From: Telmatactis stephensoni
Taxonomy: Eukaryota > Cnidaria > Anthozoa > Actiniaria > Isophelliidae
Length of the DNA stretch: 64,000 bases
Assembly: GCA_029948255.1 (NCBI GenBank)
Contig: JALIZF010001765.1
Span: forward strand, 186,001 to 250,000
Direction of reading: 5' to 3'
A program made the translations under genes and the position numbers. This document shows positions 25,701 to 32,525 of this stretch, one piece after another. Under the pieces are notes generated by a model. The model searched no databases and was not told where the DNA came from. It saw nothing but the letters and a program-made list of their open reading frames with translations. How positions within the stretch are numbered: position 1 is the first letter of the stretch; every line of letters starts with the position of its first letter.

Positions 25701-28605
25701 GATTTGTGATAGACCGCAAGTTAGTGGATACTAACATTGATTATACCCAGAATTAGTGTTGTACATGGTTATAGTAATGTTGTAATATGCAAATATATGG
25801 AGCAAAGAAATTGAATTGTCAATATGATCATCACCTGAAGCAGTCATTTGAGCCAACATAAGAAGGTAAAGAGAGGTAGCATCAATTTGAAGATGACCCC
25901 AGGCATGATCACTCACACATGTTCCACCAGTTGCTATGAGAATATGTAAATAATAGATACAATTAGCTGATATAGTAACCATGATTACAAGGCTTAAAAT
26001 ATTTGGCATGATGTAGTCTAGACATCAGGTAAGGAGCAAGGATGGCACTTGGTTAGTATGTGGCCTTCAGTGTGAGAGGTCTAGAGTTCGATCCCCAGCC
26101 AGACCTCACATCCTTGTTTGGACTTGTTTCCAATCTGTGTAGCTTTAATTAGCTTCAAATACCCTTAAAACAGAGCACTGATGGAGAGCGGGAAGTAAAA
26201 TGAGTGCACCGTTGGCCTCAGGTTTGTCAGTTGAATTACTGTTACCAGTTATAGAATGATGTTAAATATGGTTGCTTTACTTTACTTTAGATAACTTTAA
26301 GGGGTTTTAGCCCAAGACATCAGACTGATTCCATAAGTCACAGTTTTTGCTCATTTGTATTATTAGATCACCCAACTACATGTGAGTGACCACCACAGGA
26401 AGCCCAAGGAGTGAACAAACTGACTTATGGAATCAGTCTACAGACTGCCAAGACTTGAATAAAATACATACACATATCATATTTAGCATGAAGAGCATCT
26501 GTTCTTGACTGAGAGGTCTTAAATCTCTCTACTTTATCAGCCTAGCAAAAGAAATGGAAACATTTAACTATATGAACCACATATCAGCAGCAATTTTTGA
26601 ATAATATCAAGTTGGTCCTGGTTTCTAGACAGCTTTGTTCTAGTTAACAAACCCAGAAGAAAATCCAATAATTTTTTATCCTTTATCAAGACCAATACAG
26701 AGTAGGCTTTTTTATTATACATGGTACTCACTTGCCGCATCATGGATGATAACAACCCTCTCATACACTTGACAACAGCCTATTAGAAATGATATAAATA
26801 CTTATTTGAGTTATAAGTACATATATATTCACGTAACTTCTTATAATTGGTAGATATGTATTATTGCATATTATTCAAAAAACATTTGAACCTCTATATC
26901 CTCGTTTGTAGGCATCAGGTTACAGTGCTCATCAATATTTATCAAACACCTTAATGTACAAACACCCCCTCACCCTTACCCAATATTGGCCTACAAGTTG
27001 GAACACAAGCTATTCAACTTTGAAAAAGGAGATGAGGGTATTTAACAATAAGTAAAGTAAAAGCTCTATATTCTATACTTGATCAATAGTTCCTTCAGCG
27101 TGAGGATAGTCTCCCTGGAAGCCTATGGTTTGCTCTTTATTCCCCCCCCCCCCCTTCTCCTTGAATGTCTTGAATGTCTTACCTGTGTTAACTCATAGGC
27201 CTTTGCACGATCTTCATCCATATCAGCATTCTTGCGATAAGGCAAGTGCAAGGGCCCAGACTGCAAGAATAGCTATAGACATTATCACGTACCCATGCAT
27301 GTTTAGGGGATTCACCTGACTGGTGGTCTTTGCTATTCCATTTTATTCTTGGTGGAAGAAGACCTGTCACAGGGTCCTATTAATGTATCCAAGAAAAAGA
27401 TCATTGAATTGATTGGTATACTTTTGAAATACTGGTACTGTGCAGCAATAGGTCTGGGTACTTTGTGAAGAAAAAGCAGATTGCATGTGAATCAGAGTTG
27501 TGAACTATAGCAAAGAACAGACACATTACAAAATGCTGGTATGCTATCATGTGGACCATGTCAAGATGTTATTACAGTCATAGAGCAAGGCGAAACTACA
27601 ATGAAACTCCAGTACATCTCAAGATTGGTAGTCTGTCTGTTACCATCAACCAGAGATGATTCAATAAAACTTTCACACGCAGGTAATTTACAACAGTAGC
27701 TATTGTTTTAGATTGTCAAAAAAACAATAGCTACACTCGTAAATTACTATTGTAAAAGTTTTACTGAAGTCACCCTAGGGATAAGTTTAATAAAACTTTA
27801 ACACTTGTAATCTACAAGGGTAGCTATTGTTTTTAGCAGCTTGAAAATTACAAGTGTTAAAGTTTGAAGTCACGCCAGACATTTGTTTTTATGCATAATT
27901 GTTTGCTATATTTGCATATTCCATTTGGACTAATGCTCTTACAACAAATATTATTATGTTATACATGTTGTATTTATTCGATATAACAAGGGCCTCATAT
28001 CAGGATATTATGACTGGAATAATAACAATAGGATTTATGTGTTTGCGTAACTTGTAGACAAGGAACTTGTTCCGTTTCGCATAATGCAATACGATTCATT
28101 CACAAATATATTCCATAACAAACTTGTATATAAGTTTAATGCAATACGATTCATTCACAAATATATTCCATAACAAACTTGTATATAAGTTTAATTGAAT
28201 GAAAATTGTGATGAACTGTTGCATAACATTCACGCAACTTCACGATCTCAAGATGAAGTTGTCAAGTGAAATTGACATGATGCCACAAGTAGTCGTGTTG
28301 TAGCATTTTTTTATATATCACCCTTATTTTCAACAACGAGAAATTAGGACATGATTCCGGAATACTGCACACAATTTTCAATTAACTTTGCTTTCATTTA
28401 CATCATATGCTTGTGTTATGATAATCTACAATACAAAGAACCGGCTGATCACTGCATGTAAACAAGAACAGAATGACATATTTTGAACTTGGACCACGTA
28501 GTGTTGATGTCATTAAGAGTTGCTTACCTGAAAATCTAAGATAGTACGCGTCACCAAATGGTGATACCAATCCAAACGGACAATCGAATTACTTCTTGTT
28601 CTCAT
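1..28605 (-). CDS. PHKA: Phosphorylase b kinase regulatory subunit alpha, multi-exon gene, 3' end off the window
   Basis: Regulatory alpha subunit of phosphorylase kinase, the cytosolic alpha-beta-gamma-delta enzyme that phosphorylates glycogen phosphorylase. I rebuilt 34 exons with GT/AG sites. Coordinates: 28605-28528, 27376-27183, 26779-26732, 26541-26472, 25933-25835, 25175-25093, 25011-24931, 24488-24390, 23916-23875, 23651-23547, 23412-23359, 22606-22484, 17424-17329, 15933-15826, 15659-15581, 14480-14346, 14030-14000, 13605-13527, 13277-13133, 12718-12649, 12243-12161, 11160-11084, 10670-10550, 9583-9518, 8483-8315, 7256-7178, 6101-6024, 5843-5764, 5622-5544, 5289-5160, 4180-4082, 3399-3305, 1300-1081, 77-1. 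Exons 2-32 join in phase once two extra bases in exon 2 are discounted. They give about 1,090 residues in family order, with roughly 110-150 C-terminal residues missing. The start [12 protein letters not shown] and the block [11 protein letters not shown] favour alpha over beta. Four one-base insertions (exons 2, 33, 34) are odd. Confidence 0.95.
852..981. mobile_element. MITE family A (TAGAG termini), decayed copy
   Basis: Starts TAGAGCAGT, has runs of CCGCACCGCA and CACGGTC, and ends CAGTCATACGAAAACGCCTCTA. The core layout, an imperfect palindrome of ACCGT-like repeats around TTTTTATAGA, matches the other family A copies. Confidence 0.6.
1081..1300 (-). CDS. PHKA: PHKA exon 33 with a one-base insertion
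   Basis: The 3' half encodes [20 protein letters not shown] and [10 protein letters not shown], an unmistakable match to the alpha-subunit block [12 protein letters not shown]. From the likely acceptor at 1300 the frame reads [15 protein letters not shown] and then hits a stop. One extra base near 1255 would join it to [16 protein letters not shown] and the conserved part. The length, 220 nt, is one over a multiple of three. An internal acceptor just before 1236 would avoid the break, so the case is weaker than exon 2. A small exon between this and exon 32 may be missing from the model. Confidence 0.8.
1595..1902. mobile_element. MITE family C, about 310 bp, copy 1
   Basis: ATTTAAGCAATATAAAACGC to CGCGCGTTATATCTCAAATA, with an inner palindrome TGTCTCTGTACTGTGATATA...TATATCACAGTACAGAGACA around AAGAGAAAAGCAAGATTAGG. 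Near-identical in layout to 11626-11940. Confidence 0.8.
2883..3075. repeat. AT-rich low-complexity tract with CATA and AAAAAATTC repeats
   Basis: ACATACATACATACATACAT at 2883, then very AT-rich DNA ending in four copies of the 9-mer AAAAAATTC near 3042-3075. Confidence 0.8.
3305..8483 (-). CDS. PHKA: PHKA exons 25-32, C-terminal half
   Basis: The exons encode [118 protein letters not shown] with [38 protein letters not shown], and [19 protein letters not shown]. These follow the family motifs QADIL..LY, LLSHQKHLTVGLP, LFAEMFRLRIGLII and LSPSAMKNLLHHILSG. All eight exons are free of frame breaks. Confidence 0.93.
3583..3715. repeat. Inverted repeat, about 130 bp
   Basis: TAGCAAACGTTTCTTTGAGG and CCTCAAAGAAACGCTTGCTA form the outer arms; GGGTTTCCTGTGT and ACACAGGAAACCC the inner arms. 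In a PHKA intron. Confidence 0.75.
3723..4001. mobile_element. MITE, about 280 bp, TAGACCATTTTACAG termini
   Basis: TAGACCATTTTACAGTTGCA and its near-complement TGTAACTGTAAAATGGTCTA bound the element; subterminal CCACAGCCTCGACTG and CAGTCGAGGCTGTGG also pair. Confidence 0.75.
4505..4624. repeat. Inverted repeat, 120 bp
   Basis: AATTGTAAAGTGTTTCTCTG pairs with the complement ending AGAAACACTTTACAATT; inner AAAGTTTCAAAAACT pairs with AGTTTTTGAAACTTT. Confidence 0.75.
4731..4940. repeat. Two direct copies of a dispersed repeat
   Basis: ACTGCTCTGAGTCTGCATAT begins at 4731 and again near 4854, each followed by CATGCCTAAGGGCTAGTGA. The related string TGCTGAGTCTGTATAGTTTG occurs near 22260. Confidence 0.6.
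5030..5142. mobile_element. Short foldback MITE family F (GGTTGTTCGA), copy 1
   Basis: ACTCGGTTGTTCGAGGGCGA to CATCTTTCGAACAACTGGGC, with CTGGGTTAACGCTAATC inside. About 113 bp, in a PHKA intron. Related copies at 54520 and 60079. Confidence 0.75.
5354..5389. repeat. (GTT)n microsatellite
   Basis: Twelve uninterrupted GTT/TTG units in a PHKA intron. Confidence 0.9.
6228..6612. mobile_element. Foldback element with an inserted MITE
   Basis: Begins ACGCGCGCTCTCATTGGCTG and ends in a hairpin made of CAGATTTAAAGCACTTAGGG and a later near-complement, then GCACGCGCGTGCG. A family A MITE occupies 6278-6406, splitting the outer element. The head CGCGCTC(T)GATTGGCT is shared with the element at 59485. 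Confidence 0.5.
6278..6406. mobile_element. MITE family A copy
   Basis: Left end TAGAACAGATTTCGTATGAG; right end CACACGAAATCTACTC. The core carries GACCGTGTCAGTGCCGTG and TATAAAAAATTCCTGACG. The right-hand TA is mutated. Confidence 0.65.
7540..7860. mobile_element. Foldback element family E, copy 1
   Basis: Repeated and inverted blocks: CATTGTATAACTATTTTATC, GGCATACTGTGGAATATCCC, AAGTCACTTGTATTTTCTAG. Two partial units lie back to back. The ends share AAATACAGCAATTG with 56255-56466. Confidence 0.65.
8031..8190. mobile_element. Foldback MITE family D, 160 bp, copy 1
   Basis: CAATTGAAGGGTTCACTGTG to the near-complement ending AACCCTTCAATTG, with inner arms GACCTAAGTGACTTTTTGAT and AAAAAGTCACTTAGGCC. 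Confidence 0.8.
9518..11160 (-). CDS. PHKA: PHKA exons 22-24, serine/arginine-rich linker
   Basis: Three exons encode a low-conservation linker rich in basophilic phosphorylation motifs: RRRSSVS, RRSDSIS, KRSRSIS and TRRSSD. Exon phases fit the conserved exons on both sides (exon 21 ends DS, exon 25 begins [10 protein letters not shown]). Family knowledge: alpha and beta subunits are controlled by PKA phosphorylation in such linkers. That these particular serines are used is inference. Confidence 0.85.
11626..11940. mobile_element. MITE family C, copy 2
   Basis: Same termini and inner palindrome as 1595-1902 (CATGTCTCTGTACTGTGATA, GATGGAAGATGTAGAGCAAG), same orientation. It lies in a PHKA intron. 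Confidence 0.8.
12161..14480 (-). CDS. PHKA: PHKA exons 16-21, central region
   Basis: The exons encode [20 protein letters not shown], the 31-nt microexon [10 protein letters not shown] (14030-14000), [54 protein letters not shown], and [20 protein letters not shown]. Order and spacing follow the family (SGRPYRHMG...LGTSKLY, QFYLALDN, LTTSC). The microexon fits the phase of both neighbours exactly. Confidence 0.92.
13738..13875 (+). pseudogene. Coding-like fragment, unknown family
   Basis: After a possible acceptor (TTCACAG at 13731-13737) the plus strand is open for 46 codons to [48 protein letters not shown]. The composition looks like a charged helical protein rather than intron noise. 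It lies antisense in PHKA intron 17. I do not recognise it; it could be a retrocopy fragment, an exon of a nested gene, or chance. Confidence 0.3.
14151..14310. mobile_element. Foldback MITE family D, 160 bp, copy 2
   Basis: CAATTGAAGGGCTCCCTATG to AACCCTTCAATT, inner arms GGCCTAAGTGACTTTTTTGA and AAAAAGTCACTTAGGTC. Same length as 8031-8190. Confidence 0.8.
15084..15153. repeat. Palindrome, 70 bp
   Basis: GACTGACTAGCCTCATGTTC and GAATGAGAGGCTAGTCAGTC form the arms around AGAAACACAAAGGTGTTTTT. In a PHKA intron. Confidence 0.7.
15581..17424 (-). CDS. PHKA: PHKA exons 13-15, end of GH15-like region
   Basis: Exon 13 encodes [20 protein letters not shown] and [11 protein letters not shown]. Exon 14 carries [19 protein letters not shown]. 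Exon 15 carries [20 protein letters not shown] and PDVVVQ. These match the alpha-subunit segment around the conserved HMWGQSLYI and EIDPLNRR motifs. A 5-kb intron before exon 13 (17425-22483) holds the antisense homeobox gene. Confidence 0.93.
16118..16663. repeat. Scattered copies of TTCCCTGACTTTTCCCTGAC
   Basis: The string TTCCCTGACTTTTCCCTGAC or a close variant recurs at about 16122, 16547, 16602 and 16645 on either side of AT-rich sequence. In a PHKA intron. Confidence 0.6.
17103..17262. repeat. Dispersed repeat (GCAGATCC... AAATCTGCCCCTG), copy 1
   Basis: GGCAGATCCAGGATTATCTT to TAAATTAAATCTGCCCCTG, with GGAGGGGGTGCGCACCCCCA inside. The inverse copy is at 43073-43243. Confidence 0.65.
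17425..19471. other. AT-rich intronic sequence of PHKA intron 13
   Basis: No exon, repeat array or RNA gene recognised. At 18480-18900 a loosely repeated block recurs twice (GTTAGCTCTA(C/T), then AAAACCTAGA(G/A)GT, then AAATATGCATAT(C/T)(A/G)GGAG). Confidence 0.6.
19472..20209 (+). CDS. Small divergent homeodomain protein (HOPX-like architecture), two exons
   Basis: Exon 1 is 19472-19699 (ATG to a CAG|GTTTGT donor) and exon 2 is 20129-20209 (AACAG acceptor to TGA), joined in phase 0, 102 residues. Residues about 41-98 align gap-free to a homeodomain: [15 protein letters not shown] (F8, L16, F20), WPD (25-27), [13 protein letters not shown] (to residue 46), then [10 protein letters not shown] (47-56). 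W48, F49, R52 and R53 are kept. Position 50 is F, the normally invariant N51 is A, and the basic N-terminal arm is absent, so ordinary DNA binding is doubtful. The intron sits at the 46/47 position often used in homeobox genes. Short length and loss of N51 recall vertebrate HOPX; orthology is unproven. It lies antisense in PHKA intron 13. Confidence 0.8.
20502..20812. mobile_element. Decayed MITE-like repeat
   Basis: CACAGCTCCCATAAGTGGAC at the left resembles the complement of GTGTCTGTAAGCGAGCTTCA with GCTGT at the right; inner TTATGAGGAGTG and AAGTGGAGCTTTCCGC give a partial mirror. It lies just beyond the homeobox gene. Confidence 0.45.
21648..21767. repeat. Short inverted-repeat element
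   Basis: TTATTGACTGAGTTAGGGTG and CCTCCCACCCAGTCAATAAA form eroded inverted ends around GTACAGACCTTGCTGCACTA. Confidence 0.45.
21870..22021. mobile_element. MITE family A, diverged copy
   Basis: AACAGTTTTTGTATGAGTGG at the left and CCCAGTCATACAAAAAACAT then TCTA at the right, with the family core (CTATAAGAACATTATTTTGA, AATTCCTGTTGCAACTGTAC). Confidence 0.6.
22145..22330. repeat. Foldback repeat related to 4731-4940
   Basis: ATTAGGTATGGCTTTCACAA at the left pairs loosely with TTATGAAAGCCAAGCCCTAC at the right; GAGTCTGTATAGTTTGCTTC matches the repeat near 4740. Confidence 0.5.
22484..26779 (-). CDS. PHKA: PHKA exons 3-12, glycoside hydrolase 15-like region
   Basis: Ten clean exons encode the heart of the glucoamylase-like domain: [41 protein letters not shown] followed by [102 protein letters not shown] and [15 protein letters not shown]. 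All phases agree across introns. Alpha and beta subunits keep the GH15 fold, but hydrolase activity is not established for them. Confidence 0.93.
22674..22730. repeat. (GA)n microsatellite
   Basis: About 28 uninterrupted GA units, responsible for an artificial arginine/glutamate ORF. In the intron beside PHKA exon 12. Confidence 0.95.
22845..22920 (+). mobile_element. Possible tRNA-derived SINE head
   Basis: TGGAGTAATGGACGAGG resembles a worn A box and GTCTAGGGTTCAATTCTCC a B box at suitable spacing. AGAGGTCTAG-GTTC(A/G)A is shared with the element at 26040. Confidence 0.35.
25405..25590. repeat. Near-perfect 186-bp hairpin
   Basis: Arms of about 80-90 bp start ATTGTTTTAATATCCACCAG and end with its complement, and include GATAATAATGATAATGATAA and complement, around a short centre near 25490-25510. 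It lies in PHKA intron 5. Confidence 0.85.
26035..26292 (+). mobile_element. tRNA-derived SINE
   Basis: A box-like TGGCACTTGGTTAGTATGTG and B box-like GAGTTCGATCCCC about 35 bp apart, then an unrelated body ending in a TTTACTTTACTTTAG tail. In PHKA intron 4. Confidence 0.5.
27183..27376 (-). CDS. PHKA: PHKA exon 2, glucoamylase-like region, two one-base insertions
   Basis: The exon encodes [13 protein letters not shown], then [12 protein letters not shown], then (after a frame change) [10 protein letters not shown], then (after a second change) [19 protein letters not shown]. All three pieces match the family in order, but each sits in a different frame. One extra base lies near 27271 and another near 27239-27240. 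The exon is 194 nt; without the two bases it would be 192 nt and phase 0 to phase 0, as its neighbours require. Splice sites look normal. This is either an assembly indel pair or a damaged allele. Confidence 0.9.
27662..27870. repeat. Two adjacent hairpin units
   Basis: GGTAATTTACAACAGTAGCT pairs with ACAATAGCTACACTCGTAAA; a second unit, CTTTAACACTTGTAATC with ATTACAAGTGTTAAAG, follows. AGTAGCTATTGTTTT and GGTAGCTATTGTTTTT show the units are related. Confidence 0.65.
28083..28194. repeat. Perfect 56-bp tandem duplication
   Basis: The block AATGCAATACGATTCATTCA...TATAAGTTT occurs at 28083-28138 and again at 28139-28194 with no visible difference, in PHKA intron 1 near the divergent promoter. 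Confidence 0.9.
28528..28605 (-). CDS. PHKA: PHKA exon 1 with start codon
   Basis: The ATG at 28605-28603 opens [18 protein letters not shown], the typical alpha-subunit N-terminus. The exon has 26 codons and ends in phase 0 at a GTAAGC donor. The start lies about 230 bp from the first exon of the divergent CLHC1 gene. Confidence 0.93.
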
Positions 28606-28833
28606 GTTGGTTGTTTTCTCCAGTATATAAAAGCATTCTGGAAGTTTTTATCAGCTAAATTAGCCATTTTCGTTCTCGAACATGACACAGAACATGACTT
28701 CACCCGGTTTGACCGTTTCCTGGTTAGGAGTCTGGTACGGTAAATTTGCATAAAATACCCGGATGTGCAGACGCGTCGAAATTTTTTTTCGCGCGCGCGG
28801 GAAATCTCAAGTAAGCTTCCGATTCAAAAAATA
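28606..28833. promoter_or_regulatory. Compact divergent (bidirectional) promoter region, PHKA / CLHC1
   Basis: The PHKA start codon (28605, minus) and the first likely CLHC1 leader exon (around 28834-28855, plus) are separated by about 230 bp. The gap has a CG-rich patch (TTTCGCGCGCGCGGG near 28788-28802) and no clear TATA box. Transcription start sites are not visible in sequence, so the exact core is inferred. Confidence 0.5.
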
Positions 28834-28855
28834 AATGGACGTGGATGGACGTGAA
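28834..28855 (+). other. CLHC1: Probable 5' leader exon end of CLHC1
   Basis: ATGGACGTGGATGGACGTGAAG is followed by GTAGGG, a good donor. The next acceptor (TTTTCAG at about 28959-28965) leads to sequence with stops in all frames before the ATG at 29015. This exon would therefore be untranslated or carry a short upstream ORF. Its 5' end is unknown. Confidence 0.4.
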
Positions 28856-29014
28856 GGTAGGGAATTTTTTCATGTTTCTTTTTCTTTTCAAAGTGGTGGT
28901 ATGAAATTACGCTTTCAATTGATAACTGTACGGTATCGAGATTTATTAAAGCATTTCTCTTTTCAGTTCAAACGCCTGAAAATTGTTGAGGTTAAGAAAT
29001 TTGTCTGACGTACA

Positions 29015-32000
29015 ATGGAAAGAAGTTACCTTGCTGATATTGTGAATGAGATACACAAAAACTTGTATGAGGTAGGAAGCGTTTCCTAGTATAGTTTTTA
29101 CTGAGTTAGGAGTATACCTAATTGTTTGCATTGCTCGACAATCATATTTCTCAAGGAGTGTACAATCGAAATATTGGCCTGCAGGACGGGGCACTGCGTC
29201 TGTGGTAGTTTTGCCTGCAAAAAAATAAGTTTATGAACGAACCCCTCGGGTCTGGAGCTGTTCAGGCCGGGGCTGAAGGAAATCCAGAGGCACTTTATAA
29301 AATGGATCTGACTAGAGCCGCTCTTACTTTCAGTTTGCATCGCCTTCTGATCACCTTGACTATACGTATTTCTCCTCTATTTCTCCGCTTTACAAAGCGC
29401 CTCTGGATTCCAGGAATATCTCCCGTTCCAAATTACACTTTTTTCATCACACTGATTACCCTGCGAGCAGAGTCTCCCTTTACCTAAGGGGGTCTTTCTT
29501 TACCTAAGGTAAAGGGAGACTCTCCTCGTAGGGTACACACTGACATATCCCGTCTTGGCGAAAAGATACGATGAGCCATGTGAGCAGTAAGACTTTATAA
29601 TTAGTTTGGTGGAAACAAAGTACCACAGTCCATACACTGGAGCCGGGTATTGAATGGTGTTTTTTCACGCTGAAAGAAGGGTATTTTTAATACGCTGGAG
29701 GTATTGTAAAAGGTCGATATTGCACGAAATGTAGCGCAGTCTTATGCACAATGTTAAGCCCCGGGGGGGGGGGGGGGGGGGCAGGGCCGTAGCAACCGGT
29801 ACGGTTAGTCAGGTTTCAACCGGACCAACTTTTACCGTTAGAACCATTGTCATTGCAGTTTTGAAAGTATGAATTCGTGTAGGAAAACGAAAAAACCGGA
29901 CCAACTTTTAAAAATTGACAGGTGCATAAGACTGCGTTACATTTAGTGCAATATCAACACAAGATCCCAAGGGTAGGTTTGACGAAATGTTTCACTCCAT
30001 AGCATCCTTTTACCCACAGGAAAGGGGTATTTAACCCCACGACCATCCCCTGGGCAGGGAATTTGACATTGAAATAGACCAAAATGTCAAATCCCCCAGG
30101 GTATGCCCGGGGTCCCCCCCCCCGGGCTTAACATTGAGAGGTGCATTAGCTTAGGGTAGCGAGTTCTGAGAGATAGAAAAATGTATTTGTCTTTGAAAGG
30201 GTACCATTTCTCTAAAAGACGGTATATAAAAGGATAAGTACCTCGGGGCGGAGCCCGCGTAAAACTCGGTTGAGTAACAACACCCTACTATTGATATCTG
30301 TATCACTGTAGGAACTAGAAGCTCTTGACGAATTGGGATCCACACGAGAAGATCGGTTCCTGGTACATAAAAGCCATTTTGAGCGTGTAATTAACGAAAA
30401 CTCCATCTTCAAAGATATCTTATTGGATATTAAGGTAAGACGACTTTATATCATTATCCTATAAGGCCTTTGAGAATAAAGCATAATCCAGAGGACATGA
30501 TTCGCCTTGTTAGTCGGGCGGCTAGCCCGACTTTAGCTTCTGTCACGTCGCGTTTAGTCCCCCCATGATGCTTTACGAACTCGACAACAGGGATCCCATT
30601 CATGTCTTACGATAGCCACATGGTCGATCGAACTTCGAGAAGGGAGCGAAGGGAAGATATATGTTTACAAGACTTTATTACGAAGTCATTCTTGAAGATG
30701 TCGAAGAAATTACCTGCTAAGACGCTCAAATCACATACAAATGCACACACCGTCCGTGATAGACCCACACTAAAAGATGTCTATGAGCGTACATTTCGAC
30801 CCGGGTTGTTTCAAGGACTGTCTAACATATCGAACATGTCTAATATGGAAAACAAGCTAAAACGAGTTGTCACTAGTTCACACCAGATCGATGATGATCA
30901 TAGCAAAAATATCGCAAATGACAGTCAATACAAATGACAGTGACAAAAATGAAAGTCACAAAATGCTAAGTGATATTTTTTAGAGAGGGCAATGTTCTGT
31001 TACGGGTCATTTTGCGTGTTTAATACTGTTCGAATCGAAGCTGATCGTCTACGGGCCGAATCAATTCAAGCCAAGATAATAAGTATAAAGTGAGGTCGCA
31101 CTGAGAATCTATGCAATATATTTGGTTACCCTATATGAAAGAAAATTTTATACTTTGTATGTGATGGAATTGTATTTATCATTCGTTTAATCTAAAGCGT
31201 CAAACAGACAGTAGACAATGCGGTATCTTTGACCGTGATGCAACTAGCTTTTTAAAATCAGTTAGTTTTATAATCATTGCCAACGCTAGCCGTTTGTAAT
31301 TGTTTGAAAAATTGCTTTTACTCAAAGTGCTAAATATTTTGAACTGTCATAGTGTGTGTCCGACACTGATCCTGGAGAATTATGTTTTGTAGTTCAACAT
31401 TGAAGGTCAACTAGCAGTGTTCGTCACACAACACACAAGAGATAGACAAGAAACGTCTCATATATCAGAGAAAGCGGTGTACTCAGTTTCGTGAGTTTTA
31501 GGGGAACAGTTCTGCTAACGTGGATACACCAGCTGTTTTCTGCTCGCAGCACTTAACTGTCTATTAGAAATGAACCATAGCAGTTATCTCACGTCGCAAG
31601 TGTTTATCTTCGCGCTGCAAACAACATACAATTTTACGCTCAAGTAGCCCGACTTCACGCTACATTAGCGTCTTGTTAGTTTAGCAACAAGGGCGGGGGA
31701 AATGCGTGACGTTCAAAGGACAGTTTCCCTGTACGTTGCAGTCGGGTCCTTTAATGAGATTTGCTTCACCAACCAAAAGTTCCCGACATTTTTGGCAGGT
31801 TTATTGTGTGAGGGGAATTTACATTAACTGTGCTCTGTATTCTTCTAGTCTGAATATGAAGAATGTATCAACACAATTTTTCGTGGACAAAAAGAATTAT
31901 TGTTTCTTACGCGGAAGTTTGCAGAAAAAGTTGGTGCACTTTCAACTCTAAGGTTAGCAAAATATAAATACGGTTAACTGAATATATAAATTAACATTGT

Positions 32001-32525
32001 ACAAAACTTAAAATTAGCTCCTTCTTGCAAAAATATTTAAATCTAAGGAATTTTAAAGACAGACGAAAGGATCTGGAGAAAAAGATAAAGTTATTAAAAG
32101 AAGACAACGAAAGGTACATTCCCAAAGAGAGTCCCGGTTTGGTTCGGTAGAGTTGCAGGAAAAATAAAGGTTTGACGCGGGATCAAGGGATCCAGCCACG
32201 CCCGCTCGCCGAGTAATTTCTATTCATACTCACTTATTTTTGGCATCACCCTTCTTCTTCGTAAGGTGCTTTTTCATTTAGCGAGTTTTCTACCATAAAA
32301 TTAGTTATGCTTATTTCAGGGTGGGATCAGGATTGCTCCTTAAATATTTGGTGGAATTTAAGGAAAGTAATGGCGGCATTTCCGAATCCTGATTGCGAAC
32401 CCTTTTCAAAAGACAACCCACCATATCACATATCACATAGGTGTTGTAGTGGTTAAAGGAGTCTGCTTGTTTATAATTCTATTTTGTTTCTTTCCTAGAA
32501 TTACCAAAAGACTCAGTTTCCTAAG
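29015..32525 (+). CDS. CLHC1: CLHC1 exons 1-5, N-terminal coiled coil
   Basis: The start ATG at 29015 follows an in-frame TGA nine bases upstream (TGA CGT ACA ATG), so it is the first usable start in this exon. Translation: MERSYLADIVNEIHKNLYE, ELEALDELGSTREDRFLVHK, FERVINENSIFKDILLDIK, SEYEECINTIFRGQKELLFL, FKDRRKDLEKKIKLLKEDNE, ITKRLSFL. The RFLVHKSHFERVIN...FKDILLDIKSEYEECI stretch is the segment most like mammalian CLHC1. Phases agree through all five exons. Confidence 0.85.

Noticed and set aside
1..28605. PHKB rather than PHKA
   Set aside because: The N-terminus [12 protein letters not shown], the intact [11 protein letters not shown] block and EIDPLNRR-type motifs are alpha features; the beta subunit differs at these places.
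28834..29014. Upstream coding start MDVDGRE for CLHC1
   Set aside because: All three frames across the next acceptor meet a stop before 29015, so the ATG there cannot begin the main protein.
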